From CBDATB01 sp965199745 (GTDB taxonomy: Bacteria; Bacteroidota; Bacteroidia; Cytophagales; Flammeovirgaceae), in contig CBDATB010000005.1 in NCBI GenBank assembly GCA_965199745.1, positions 62,001 through 126,000 on the forward strand: a stretch of DNA of 64,000 nt, read 5' to 3'. A program made the position numbers and the translations under genes. The notes under the pieces were generated by a model. That model worked only from the letters and a program-made list of their open reading frames with translations, was not told where the DNA came from and did not search any database. Of this stretch, positions 34,846 to 43,793 are shown piece by piece; the first letter of the stretch is position 1; every line of letters begins with the position of its first letter.

Positions 34846-36396
34846 ATGAAGAAAACACATCAATTACTTTGGGTTTGTTCTGCCTTACTATTTTGCTGGG
34901 TAGATAATGTATATGCCCAGCAAGCACCGGGATGGACTGACTATTACGGACGAAAGACCATGTTTCCCGAGAACGAATACATCGCAGGATTTAGCTCGGA
35001 AGAGTACAACAAAAATACTGATATTAAGGATCTGCTCGATCGCCTCGAAACCTATGCTAAAACTTCACTAGTAGAATCTATTCGCGTAACGGTCAAGAGC
35101 ATTTCCTTGCTCAATATTAGTAATTTGAATGCAAATACGCATGAGGAGTTCAGGAAAAGTAGTGTCTCATATGCCGACCTTACTATTACGGGGCTCAAAA
35201 CTGATAGGTATCAAGATGCTAAAAAGCGCATAGCTTATGCCGTTGCTTATGCTAAGATAGCCGATATTAGGCAGGATTACTTGGCTACTCTCCGAAAACA
35301 CCAAGATATTATTGAAAGAAAAATTGCCAATGCCGAACGCTTTTTAAAGAAAAATAACAAAGAACTCGTATTAAAAAATTATTTTGAAACGCTCCCCTCT
35401 TTTAGAGAGATAGAACAGCTACAAACAGTGTTGGTTGCTTTAGATGGTGCCAAGCTATATCAGGACAGCTCTTTTGTTAGAATCAATACATTCAAAACAA
35501 AAGTACAAGAAGCTATTGTAGACCTTCAGAAGCGTCAAGACCTCGATATAAACGAATTGAGCTATCTTATGGCGCAGGGTTATAAGGTGCAAACAGGAAA
35601 ACTCAAAAACCGAGTAATCTTGTCTCATTTTACCTACCAAGATACGGAAATGGCAAGTCCGTTTTCAAAACGACTGACGGCTGTTCTAGAGCGAAAACTA
35701 ATAGATGTAGCTGATTACTCTGTGGTATTACCATACAAAAACACTGCTAAGGATAAAGTGCAATATTTGCTGACAGGTACTTACTGGGAAGAGGGAGACA
35801 ATATTCGGGTGATTTCAATACTGAAAAATAAAAAAGAAGGTAACTCTTTAGCAAGTATGGAGACGCTTATCAGCAAAGAAATATTATCAGAGCAAAAAAT
35901 TGCCTTTAAACCACCTAATTACGAAGATGCCATAAACAACTTGAAAACCTTCACAGAAAATGACTTTTCTGAAAAAGGCCTACAAATAGACTTATGGACA
36001 AACAAGGGGCAAAAAAATCTGATTTTCTTTGAAGGAGAGATTTTAAAACTCTATGTAAAAGTAAATAGAGCTTGCTATTTGAGAGTAGTTTATTACCTAG
36101 CTGATGGTTCAAAGGTCCTACTGCTTGATAACTATCATCTGGATGGGAGTAAGGTTAATAAAGTGTATGAAATACCCTACGAATTTGAATGTGCCGAACC
36201 CTTTGGAGTAGAAACCTTGCAACTAAATGCCCAAGCCCAGCCCTTCGATCTTCTAGAAATCAAAAGAGATTACGGTTATGATTTTATTACTGAAGATACC
36301 AAAGAAATAGTTGCCAAAACCAGAGGTTTTAAACGAGCTGACAACAAAGAAATGTATCGAGCAGAAAAACGAACAATCATCACTACTATGCGCTAA
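34846..36396 (+). CDS. Secreted DUF4384-containing envelope protein
   Basis: A 516-aa protein with a signal peptide (MKKTHQLLWVCSALLFCWVDNVYAQ). The first part (PENEYIAGFSSEEYNK and a helical run to about residue 220) resembles LPP20-type proteins; a central domain (VILSHFTYQDTEMASPFSKRL, YLLTGTYWEEGDNIRVI) resembles FlgO/TolB-like outer-membrane domains; residues about 385-450 (FFEGEILKLYVKVNRACYLR, VVYYLADGSKVLLL) look like DUF4384. These assignments are by resemblance. The next gene, 169 bases on, is another LPP20-like secreted protein, so the pair may work together in the periplasm or outer membrane. Confidence 0.65.
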   Translation: MKKTHQLLWVCSALLFCWVDNVYAQQAPGWTDYYGRKTMFPENEYIAGFSSEEYNKNTDIKDLLDRLETYAKTSLVESIRVTVKSISLLNISNLNANTHEEFRKSSVSYADLTITGLKTDRYQDAKKRIAYAVAYAKIADIRQDYLATLRKHQDIIERKIANAERFLKKNNKELVLKNYFETLPSFREIEQLQTVLVALDGAKLYQDSSFVRINTFKTKVQEAIVDLQKRQDLDINELSYLMAQGYKVQTGKLKNRVILSHFTYQDTEMASPFSKRLTAVLERKLIDVADYSVVLPYKNTAKDKVQYLLTGTYWEEGDNIRVISILKNKKEGNSLASMETLISKEILSEQKIAFKPPNYEDAINNLKTFTENDFSEKGLQIDLWTNKGQKNLIFFEGEILKLYVKVNRACYLRVVYYLADGSKVLLLDNYHLDGSKVNKVYEIPYEFECAEPFGVETLQLNAQAQPFDLLEIKRDYGYDFITEDTKEIVAKTRGFKRADNKEMYRAEKRTIITTMR

Positions 36397-36565
36397 TAGT
36401 CTATTCTGCTCATTATGAGTAAACTGTATCATAAAAATATGTTTTTCTTTTGTTTTAGTTCTATTATTATCGTTTAATGGCACGCTTGTTGATTACCTAA
36501 TAGACGAAAAACCCAATTAAACATTCTCATATACATATTTATCTTACATTAAAATCTTAAAAACC

Positions 36566-37207
36566 ATGAAACGATTAAACGTAATGAGTACCTTACTTTT
36601 CTGCTTATTATTATTTAGCTCTGCTGCTTATGCACAATTAAGTAGAAAAGATCTGAAAGTACCTGGTCCAGTAAAAAAAGAAGCCAAGCAATTAAAGAAA
36701 GAAGGATGGAAAAACATTCCGGGTGGACTGCCCCTACAAAACCAGTTGGCAGAAGCTTGGTATAAGCAAAGAGAGAGAGATGAAGAAACAGGCTACCCTA
36801 AATGGTTATACGCTGCTGGCAACGGTGTAGGGCAAACGCAAACGGCTGCTAAACTACAAGCAATAGAAGTAGCCAAGCTTGAACTAGGCGGCCTCGTTCA
36901 AACAGAAATAAGAGGTATTGTAGAAACTTCTATTGCTAACCAGCAATTAAATACTGAAGAGGCTGCTAGCGTTAACAAAGTAGTAGCTGGTGCTAAAAAT
37001 ATCATCTCATCCTCACTGGGAAGGGTAATTGTCGTGTATGAGGCTATAAAAAATATCAAAAAGAGCAAAACTGTAGAAGTGCAAGTAAGAGTTTTTTATA
37101 ACCAAGAAAAAGCAACCGAGCAAGCAAAAAAAGTTCTTAGAAAGAAACTTGAAGAAGAAACTGACCTGATACAAGACAAGCTAGATGCTGTTTTAGGCTT
37201 GAATTAG
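36566..37207 (+). CDS. Secreted LPP20-like protein
   Basis: A 213-aa protein with a signal peptide (MKRLNVMSTLLFCLLLFSSAAYAQ, cleavage likely after AYA). The mature chain is Lys- and Gln-rich, with YPKWLYAAGNGVGQTQTAAKLQAIEVAKLELG, the typical LPP20 core, and a long C-terminal amphipathic helix. No catalytic residues are seen. It follows the DUF4384 gene and ends before a strong terminator. The role is unknown; an envelope assembly or stress function is inference. Confidence 0.65.
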   Translation: MKRLNVMSTLLFCLLLFSSAAYAQLSRKDLKVPGPVKKEAKQLKKEGWKNIPGGLPLQNQLAEAWYKQRERDEETGYPKWLYAAGNGVGQTQTAAKLQAIEVAKLELGGLVQTEIRGIVETSIANQQLNTEEAASVNKVVAGAKNIISSSLGRVIVVYEAIKNIKKSKTVEVQVRVFYNQEKATEQAKKVLRKKLEEETDLIQDKLDAVLGLN

Positions 37208-37271
37208 AAGTAAACCACCCTGCTTCACCCGATTAAATACTCAAAATAGTTTTTGTTTTAATACCCCCAAG

Positions 37272-37304
37272 TGTGGCACTGATGCGAATCGTGCCACATT
37301 TTTT
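37272..37304 (+). terminator. Rho-independent terminator
   Basis: TGTGGCAC (37272-37279) pairs perfectly with GTGCCACA (37291-37298), with a further GAT/ATC pair inside the loop, followed by six T residues. It ends the plus-strand LPP20-like transcript. Confidence 0.8.
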
Positions 37305-37349
37305 CTGATAAATTTCCAATAGATCGATTTTTGGCACACTACCTTCCCA

Positions 37350-38072
37350 CTATATTCCTAGCACGTCCTGCATAGTATAAATACCTTTCTTTCTATGTAA
37401 CAACCATTCCGCAGCAACTACTGCACCCAAAGCAAAACCTTCACGGCTATGGGCTGTATGTTTGAGCTGGATCCTATCTATATCCGAATCATAAGTGATA
37501 GTGTGTGTGCCAGTTACACCTTCTTCCCTAATAGCAGTGATGGGAATATCTTTTGTCTGGATAAGCTTGGGTATTAATTTCCATGTGGATTTTCTGCCTA
37601 AATTTTCAAGTATGTGATCTGCTAGTGTGATGGCAGTGCCACTGGGAGCATCTTTTTTCTGGGTATGGTGTATTTCTTCAATCGCAATATCATATTGTAG
37701 TTGCCCATCCATTATACGAGCAAGATATCGGTTAATAGCAAAAAGAATATTGACCCCCAAACTAAAATTTGACGCATAAATAAAAGCAGCTCCATAGTTA
37801 TGACAAAAATTTTCTATTTCATCTTTTCTATCTGTCCAACCTGTAGTGCCGCATACAACAGCCAGTTGCTGCTGCATACATTTTTTTAGATTCTCAAAAG
37901 CACATTCAGGTTGAGTAAATTCAATAACCGCGTCGGTATTTTCAGGTGAAAGTCTTTTTATATCTTCTACATTATTTAAGTCGATAACGGAGTGTATTTC
38001 ATGTCTGCGGTTAAGAGCAATTTTTTCAATTGTTCTACCCATTTTTCCGTACCCTATCAGAGAAATTTTCAT
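37350..38072 (-). CDS. dapB: 4-hydroxy-tetrahydrodipicolinate reductase
   Basis: DapB reduces 4-hydroxy-tetrahydrodipicolinate with NAD(P)H in the diaminopimelate/lysine pathway. The 240-aa chain starts with the Rossmann motif MKISLIGYGKMGRTIE, has VVCGTTGW, and the active-site block EEIHHTQKKDAPSGTA with the catalytic His pair and Lys. Length is normal for Bacteroidota. It ends convergently with the LPP20-like gene, and no other lysine-pathway gene is in the window. Confidence 0.94.
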   Translation of the reverse strand: MKISLIGYGKMGRTIEKIALNRRHEIHSVIDLNNVEDIKRLSPENTDAVIEFTQPECAFENLKKCMQQQLAVVCGTTGWTDRKDEIENFCHNYGAAFIYASNFSLGVNILFAINRYLARIMDGQLQYDIAIEEIHHTQKKDAPSGTAITLADHILENLGRKSTWKLIPKLIQTKDIPITAIREEGVTGTHTITYDSDIDRIQLKHTAHSREGFALGAVVAAEWLLHRKKGIYTMQDVLGI

Positions 38073-38261
38073 TTTTTATATGGTTTTCGTGTCTCAGAAG
38101 TAGTGCTGGTTTTCTCCAGATTTAGCTGCCGCCAGGACCATCTAGTAAAGTAGCCAACTCATACTTATACCAACCGACAAATACCTTCTTTTCTTTTTAA
38201 TAGATTTTCTACTATACGACTCTTCCTGCTCATGCGTTAACTCGGTTAATAACCTAAGAAA

Positions 38262-39182
38262 TTATTCATTTGAAGGCAATATATCTGAAAAATTATAATC
38301 TGCCTCTACTTGCCCTACCAATGCGTCATAGTTTTGATTATTTTTTTTGTAGATCACAATATATTTATTTTGTACTTCATTAAAATACTCCCATCCTGTT
38401 AAATGCCTTGTTAGGTTGGGCTTTTTTTTGTCAGTAAATTTAAATACGAAGCCTGTTAATATGCTTTCCCTGTAAAAAACTTCTTTTTGGTAAGTGATTA
38501 AATTGGGTGGCTTTCCTTCTGTTTCGATGTGATTATCCATGTCGGTGTTAAGTGCGTAAATGTTTATTTTTTTCAATGCATAATATTCTGCCTGTTTGAT
38601 TAAAATATATAGTGCTTCAATACCACTCACCAATTTAAACAGCCTATCGGTCTGTCCATTGCTCCAGTCGAATTGCTCTTCATCAATCACCTTCCATGTT
38701 TTTAGTTTGTAATCTAGAATAAAATTTATTTTCAGATTATTGATAGAAAGATTTATTGGATCATAAGTAATGTGAATCTTTCTGGGAGTAGGATATTTTT
38801 GCACTGAAGTGTGTTGTCGGTCTTTAGTGGGAGGATATTTCTTTTGTAAATACCGCAAAAGATTTGAAGATATTTTTTCATTAGTTTTTCTCACTAAATA
38901 GGGTATTCTGAACAAGTTAATTACCCAGAGTACTCCGAAGCCATAGCCTGTTGCCCAAAAGAGCAGTTGTTTGAGCCATTTGCCCAAATAGGCATAAGAG
39001 CCACCAACCATGAAATGTGCTATATATGCCCAGCCGATTCTTTTTTTAACTCTTTGATATTCATAGTAAAATTCCTCTTGAGCTTTTGCAGGCAATATAC
39101 TCAGTTGCTTTTTTATATCAAATGGTAAGCCCTCTTCCGTATGGTTGTCAATAGATAAATTATTTTTTTTTAATTCTGACAT
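38262..39182 (-). CDS. TM2-like / DUF4178 membrane protein
   Basis: A 306-aa protein. Residues about 40-100 (RVKKRIGWAYIAHFMVGGSYAYLGKWLKQLLFWATGYGFGVLW) look like a TM2-type pair of membrane helices, and residues about 140-300 (LKINFILDYKLKTWKVIDEEQFDWSNGQTDRLFKL) resemble DUF4178, a domain of unknown function with DWxNG-like motifs. No enzyme motif is clear. It follows ybeY on the same strand with a 27-base gap, so it may be in that transcription unit. Function is not known. Confidence 0.6.
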   Translation of the reverse strand: MSELKKNNLSIDNHTEEGLPFDIKKQLSILPAKAQEEFYYEYQRVKKRIGWAYIAHFMVGGSYAYLGKWLKQLLFWATGYGFGVLWVINLFRIPYLVRKTNEKISSNLLRYLQKKYPPTKDRQHTSVQKYPTPRKIHITYDPINLSINNLKINFILDYKLKTWKVIDEEQFDWSNGQTDRLFKLVSGIEALYILIKQAEYYALKKINIYALNTDMDNHIETEGKPPNLITYQKEVFYRESILTGFVFKFTDKKKPNLTRHLTGWEYFNEVQNKYIVIYKKNNQNYDALVGQVEADYNFSDILPSNE

Positions 39183-39209
39183 ATTTGCGTTATTTAAAGT
39201 TGTTCTCCA

Positions 39210-39671
39210 CTATATATCAGGTCGAGCTACCGCCAGTGGGTTTAGGCTGTTGATATATTTCTGCTCGTACTTCCTCATCCATATTTTTTGTTTTTTTGTT
39301 TTATCTTCAAAGCCGAGCAAATGTAATATACCGTGGATAATTACTCTGCATAGTTCTTCTTCAAAAGGAATATTAAAGATGCTTTTATTCTCTACAATTC
39401 TACTGATACTGATAAATATGTCGCCTTCGAGTATATTATTTTTGTCACTATTATTGAAAGTAATAATGTCAGTGTAGGTATTGTGGTTGAGATAGACGAG
39501 GTTAATTTCGTGAAGATATTCATCATTGCAGAATATATAATTCAGGTGGCTAATGATGAAGTGGTGGCTAGTGATTGCTTTCTGTATCCATAGACAGATA
39601 TCTTGGGTGTTTTTTAGCCTAAAGGAAGTATTTTCATAAAAGAAGCAAATGCTGTTTATATTTTTTTCCAA
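39210..39671 (-). CDS. ybeY: Endoribonuclease YbeY
   Basis: YbeY is a zinc RNase needed for 16S rRNA 3'-end maturation and ribosome quality control. The 153-aa protein has the metal-site motif HGILHLLGFED with His113 and His117; the third position is Asp123, where most bacteria have His. I recall Asp there as common in Bacteroidota, so this is probably not a defect. The start MEKNINSICFFYENTSF is well placed. It lies between the RsbW-like and TM2/DUF4178 genes. Confidence 0.88.
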   Translation of the reverse strand: MEKNINSICFFYENTSFRLKNTQDICLWIQKAITSHHFIISHLNYIFCNDEYLHEINLVYLNHNTYTDIITFNNSDKNNILEGDIFISISRIVENKSIFNIPFEEELCRVIIHGILHLLGFEDKTKKQKIWMRKYEQKYINSLNPLAVARPDI

Positions 39672-39774
39672 TACATTGGGCAGTTAACTATGATATGAGA
39701 GGTGTGGTTGATATTTCCGGTAGGTAGAAACGTTGAATAAATCGAATTTTGAAGGCTTGTTGTGGTTAGAGACT

Positions 39775-40176
39775 CTACATTTTATAAAAAGTCATTGTGA
39801 TAGTTTTACCTCTATTAGAAAAATTTACTTCATCCGCCAGATGCTTAATGATATATATTCCTCTTCCTCCAATCACCTCAATATTTTCTGGAGCAGTAGG
39901 GTCAGGTAGGTTGTTGTAATCAAAACCCTTGCCTTCATCTTCTACCGTAACACTGATATTGCTACAGTCAATATTCATTGTAAGGTACACGTTTTTACTT
40001 TTGTTCGATCTATTACCATGTACGATGGCATTTTTCACAGATTCAGTAACTGATACCACTATATTACTGTAGATATTATCGTCAAAGTTGAATTTATCTT
40101 TAACAATGTCGACAAATCCTTGCACCATTGTAACACTATCAATCAGTGAAGGCACTTTAAGTTTTAAGTTTTTCAT
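39775..40176 (-). CDS. RsbW-like anti-sigma / HATPase-fold protein
   Basis: A 133-aa GHKL ATPase-fold protein of the anti-sigma/serine kinase type. The N-box (SVTESVKNAIVHGNRSNKSK), G1 box (VEDEGKGFDY) and G2 box (GGRGIYIIKHLADEV) are present. Such proteins bind or phosphorylate an antagonist and release a sigma factor. Its start overlaps the DUF4175 stop by 1 base, a tight link; no sigma factor or STAS antagonist lies nearby. Confidence 0.83.
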   Translation of the reverse strand: MKNLKLKVPSLIDSVTMVQGFVDIVKDKFNFDDNIYSNIVVSVTESVKNAIVHGNRSNKSKNVYLTMNIDCSNISVTVEDEGKGFDYNNLPDPTAPENIEVIGGRGIYIIKHLADEVNFSNRGKTITMTFYKM

Positions 40177-43100
40177 TACCTTCTTCTTTTTGTAAGGTAG
40201 TTATTTTTAATAACTTCAAAATATTCGTTTACCTCTTTTTTATAGTAGGGACTCAGAGATATGGGTAATGTTTTTAGTAACTCTAATTGCACTTCTTTTA
40301 GCTTTAAGTATTCCGAAAAAGCGTCGGGGTTTACTTTTTTGTAGTCTTGTTGCGCTGTTTTTGCTTCTCTTTCCTCATCTAGCTCTCTTTCTCTGGAGGC
40401 TTTCTCAGATTCCAGCAGGCGAGTAAGTATTTCTTTTTGCCTTAAAAGAGTTTGCTGTGTAATTCTTTTATTAATTAAATCTTCTTCTGTTTGTTCCATT
40501 TTACGAAGTATATCAGCGTATTTTCCCTCTTTATTTTCTTTTCCATTGAGTTTTCGCTTGCTTTGTTCACCAAATATCTCTTTTCCTTGTCCTTGCTGTG
40601 CATTTCTAAGATCATTGCGTATGATTTCTTGTTGGGCTGCCAATTTGGCTAATTCTTTGGATATTTCAGCACCTGACTTTCCACTTTTTTTGATTTGACT
40701 GATTTGTCGGTTGAGTTGTTCCTGCAAATCGCTGAGTTGTGGCAGTCCTTTTTGTTTTTGATTCATTTGCTGCCCCCCCATGCTGAGGCTCATTTGAGAC
40801 TGCATTTGTTGCAATACATCGCTCAATAATAAAGCCAAATTGTTAACAGAAGTCATCGAAAACTGTTGTTTTCCCGAGGCAATATAAGGAACTCTTTTTC
40901 TGATTGCCTCAAGGCTTTCCTCAATGTATTTATTCATTAAGTTTACTTCTTTGGTAATTGTTGCTTGCAGTTGGAAGACCCGCCTCGAAAGGGCTAGCAA
41001 ACTGTCTTTTACTAGTTGGGCGTCATCTTTGAGTTTTAGCTGTCGCTGACTCAATTCGATGAACTTTGGATCTATTCTTCGCACTTCTTTAAAAGACTTC
41101 ATCAAATCTTCCTGAGCAAAAGATAGTGTCATCAGATTATCGAGTATTTGCCTGAGGTCGTCATAATTTTCCATGAGCTGAACTACCTCTTGCGACTGCT
41201 GCATCTGCGTCATTTTTTCTGCCATTTGTCGCATTTTTTGCACACTTCTTTTTTGAGAGCGCGAGGCATTTTTCTGATCATATTTTCGTAATTGCTCAAG
41301 GCTTTCCTGCTGCGACTGCTTGATTTCTTCGGTAGATTGATCGAATCGCTTTAAATCCTGCCCTGCTTTTGAGTTTTCATTAAGTTCTTTAAGCTCTTTA
41401 AAATCTTTCTCAATAGCTTTGAATTCTTTATTAATAGCTTTCTGTTGATCTTCAATCTCATCTATTTCCTTTCTGTTTCCTTGGCTTGATTTTTTATCGG
41501 TATTATTTTTTTGTTTATCCGATTGTCCACTTTTATTTTCAGCATCTTCATCTGGGCGGTCTTGATTTTTGGCTGTTTTTTCTGCAATCTCTTCTTGCTT
41601 TTCACTTAATTCTTGTAAGTCTTTAACAATTCCTTTGGCTTTCATATCAAATCTCAGCTTCTCAAAAAATTCCAATGCCCTATCGAGTTCATGTTCGATA
41701 TTTTCTTGTTTTAGATCAATATTTTTCAATAAATTTTGTAATTGATCTGTGTTGATATTTTCCTCTAACAGTTTTTCAAGTTCATCATAAAGGCTTTGTG
41801 TTTCTTCATCCAATACTTCGTTGATAAGCTCTTGGAGTTTTTTGGTTTTTTCGAGTGTTTCTAGGTTTATATCATTGAATTTACTTTGTTTTTCATTGAG
41901 TTGCTGCTGTAAATGCTGTAATTTATCTACTTCGTTGGCCAGTTCTTGTTTCTTTTTTAAGAGTTCTTCTATTGCTTTTTTATCTTTCCAATCGGCTTTC
42001 TTTTTTCCTTTCAAGCGTTTGCGTAAATGCTCAAGGTCTTCGTGTAGTTTTTCTGCTTTATCTATAGCTTTATTGAGCTGTCCTTGTGTTGTTTGCGAGT
42101 CTTTTGCCAATGTTTCTTTAATATCTTTTTTATTGGGCAGGCGGAATTTCATAATGGGTGTACGTGCTGACTTAGTGCCATTTACTTGGTCATTGTCGGT
42201 TACTTCAATAAAATATTCAATGGCTCTGCCTTGCTTGAGTAAAAGGCTATCTAAATCAAGCCTATAAAAAAAACTTTGGTTAGTCACTTTTTTGTCAAAA
42301 GATAAGTCAATATGCTGATAACGTGGGTTTTGCGGGTTTGTTTTTTCAATATTTTTATAATAAAGTTTCAAAGCGGCAATACCGTAATCGTCATCAATAT
42401 TTCCTGCCAGTGCAATATAACTATAAAGTACCGTATCTTCATAATGCTTCATATCAATAGAGGGGTACTGGTCTGGAATTACTTCCAGATAGTGTTCAAT
42501 AACATCCTTATTTTTACTATACTGATTAATGAGTTGTATTTGATAAGTTTGTGATTGGTGTATTTTCTTGGAGAAAGAAAAAGATTTTTCAGATTGTGCC
42601 GAAGCGTTGAATACTTCATTTTTTTCAGCAAAAAACATTTTGACTGAATCGGCTGCTAGCGTATTAATATTCCAGCTAATGAGCGTTCCTTCGGGAATAA
42701 TTAAATTACCTATATTATCGAGGTATTCGTCGGTTTTTCCCGTATAGTCCGGGTAGTTGACAAAAGCTGTAAAGCCTTTCATAACCGGTCGGGGGAGTGT
42801 ATTTATGCGATAATTTTGAGAAGAAAATCCCAATGATTCAAAATGGAAATCGAGGTCTCTTTGTATATTTTTAAATAAATATTCAAACTGTCCAACTCCC
42901 TGCACACTTGCCATTTTTAGCTTCCTATTATCAGGTGTTATCAGATATACTTTATCAGGAATGGCACTGCCATTGATGCGGAGTTTTAATAAAAAATCTT
43001 CGTACTTAAAGCTTTGTAATTGTGAGTTTTGCACTTCAAAAGAAAAAGGTGCTTCGGGTTCGAATTTACGCTCGTAATAAATAATGCGGGTAGTGCTTTC

Positions 43101-43610
43101 GGTGAGTAATTCTGGTATCCAGATAATACAAACTACCAGCAAGCCGAAAACAGCTACCAAGTATTTTAAATATTGTTTATTGTATGCATAACTAACAGCT
43201 TGCGAAAAATCAGTTTGATTAAAATCATTAGTATTTTGATTAATAGCGGCATCTATGAGTTCAGTGCTGCCATAACTTTGCTTGAGCTGTAGTGTGTTCA
43301 ATAGTTTATCACGGATACCTGGAAAGTAGTTGCCGATATTTTTAGCTGCCTGCAAGTTAGAAAGCTGCTTACGTGTATCTAGCAGTTTGATGAGAGGTTT
43401 GATTATCCATATACATAGCACAAACAGCGATAAGATCAAAAATAGATAGAAAATACCTGCCCTGCCCCAAGTGCCAAGCCTTCCGAAGTATTCTGTAGTA
43501 CCTGCAATCAACCAAGTAAGCAGTAAGGATATAGAGGCAAGAATAGCCCCTCTGAGTACTGTATTGATATAATATTTCTTTTTATATTTTTTTAGCTTTT
43601 CTTCGACCAT
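40176..43610 (-). CDS. DUF4175 membrane protein with a long coiled coil
   Basis: A 1144-aa protein. Two N-terminal membrane helices (about 17-35 and 45-70) and a third near 148-170 are followed by a periplasmic beta-rich region, then long Glu/Lys/Gln coiled coils (about 500-1110) with many EEL/LKEL-type heptads. I recall this DUF4175 architecture as typical of Bacteroidota and usually beside the RsbW-like and ybeY genes, as here. No catalytic motif is apparent. A structural or envelope role is inference. Confidence 0.78.
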   Translation of the reverse strand: MVEEKLKKYKKKYYINTVLRGAILASISLLLTWLIAGTTEYFGRLGTWGRAGIFYLFLILSLFVLCIWIIKPLIKLLDTRKQLSNLQAAKNIGNYFPGIRDKLLNTLQLKQSYGSTELIDAAINQNTNDFNQTDFSQAVSYAYNKQYLKYLVAVFGLLVVCIIWIPELLTESTTRIIYYERKFEPEAPFSFEVQNSQLQSFKYEDFLLKLRINGSAIPDKVYLITPDNRKLKMASVQGVGQFEYLFKNIQRDLDFHFESLGFSSQNYRINTLPRPVMKGFTAFVNYPDYTGKTDEYLDNIGNLIIPEGTLISWNINTLAADSVKMFFAEKNEVFNASAQSEKSFSFSKKIHQSQTYQIQLINQYSKNKDVIEHYLEVIPDQYPSIDMKHYEDTVLYSYIALAGNIDDDYGIAALKLYYKNIEKTNPQNPRYQHIDLSFDKKVTNQSFFYRLDLDSLLLKQGRAIEYFIEVTDNDQVNGTKSARTPIMKFRLPNKKDIKETLAKDSQTTQGQLNKAIDKAEKLHEDLEHLRKRLKGKKKADWKDKKAIEELLKKKQELANEVDKLQHLQQQLNEKQSKFNDINLETLEKTKKLQELINEVLDEETQSLYDELEKLLEENINTDQLQNLLKNIDLKQENIEHELDRALEFFEKLRFDMKAKGIVKDLQELSEKQEEIAEKTAKNQDRPDEDAENKSGQSDKQKNNTDKKSSQGNRKEIDEIEDQQKAINKEFKAIEKDFKELKELNENSKAGQDLKRFDQSTEEIKQSQQESLEQLRKYDQKNASRSQKRSVQKMRQMAEKMTQMQQSQEVVQLMENYDDLRQILDNLMTLSFAQEDLMKSFKEVRRIDPKFIELSQRQLKLKDDAQLVKDSLLALSRRVFQLQATITKEVNLMNKYIEESLEAIRKRVPYIASGKQQFSMTSVNNLALLLSDVLQQMQSQMSLSMGGQQMNQKQKGLPQLSDLQEQLNRQISQIKKSGKSGAEISKELAKLAAQQEIIRNDLRNAQQGQGKEIFGEQSKRKLNGKENKEGKYADILRKMEQTEEDLINKRITQQTLLRQKEILTRLLESEKASRERELDEEREAKTAQQDYKKVNPDAFSEYLKLKEVQLELLKTLPISLSPYYKKEVNEYFEVIKNNYLTKRRR

Positions 43611-43793
43611 ATATGAAGCTGTCGTAATTAAGTTTATCGTTTTAGAATTCTTTTTTTTACCGTTTTTCGGCTAATTCCATGATAGTGTCACAATATTTGT
43701 ATTCAATGGCACTCCTGTAAGAAAGCAGAGCAATGCAGCTGTATAAAAAACGTTACTTTTACAAAAAAAAATATTTTTCAATTATGGAAAATA

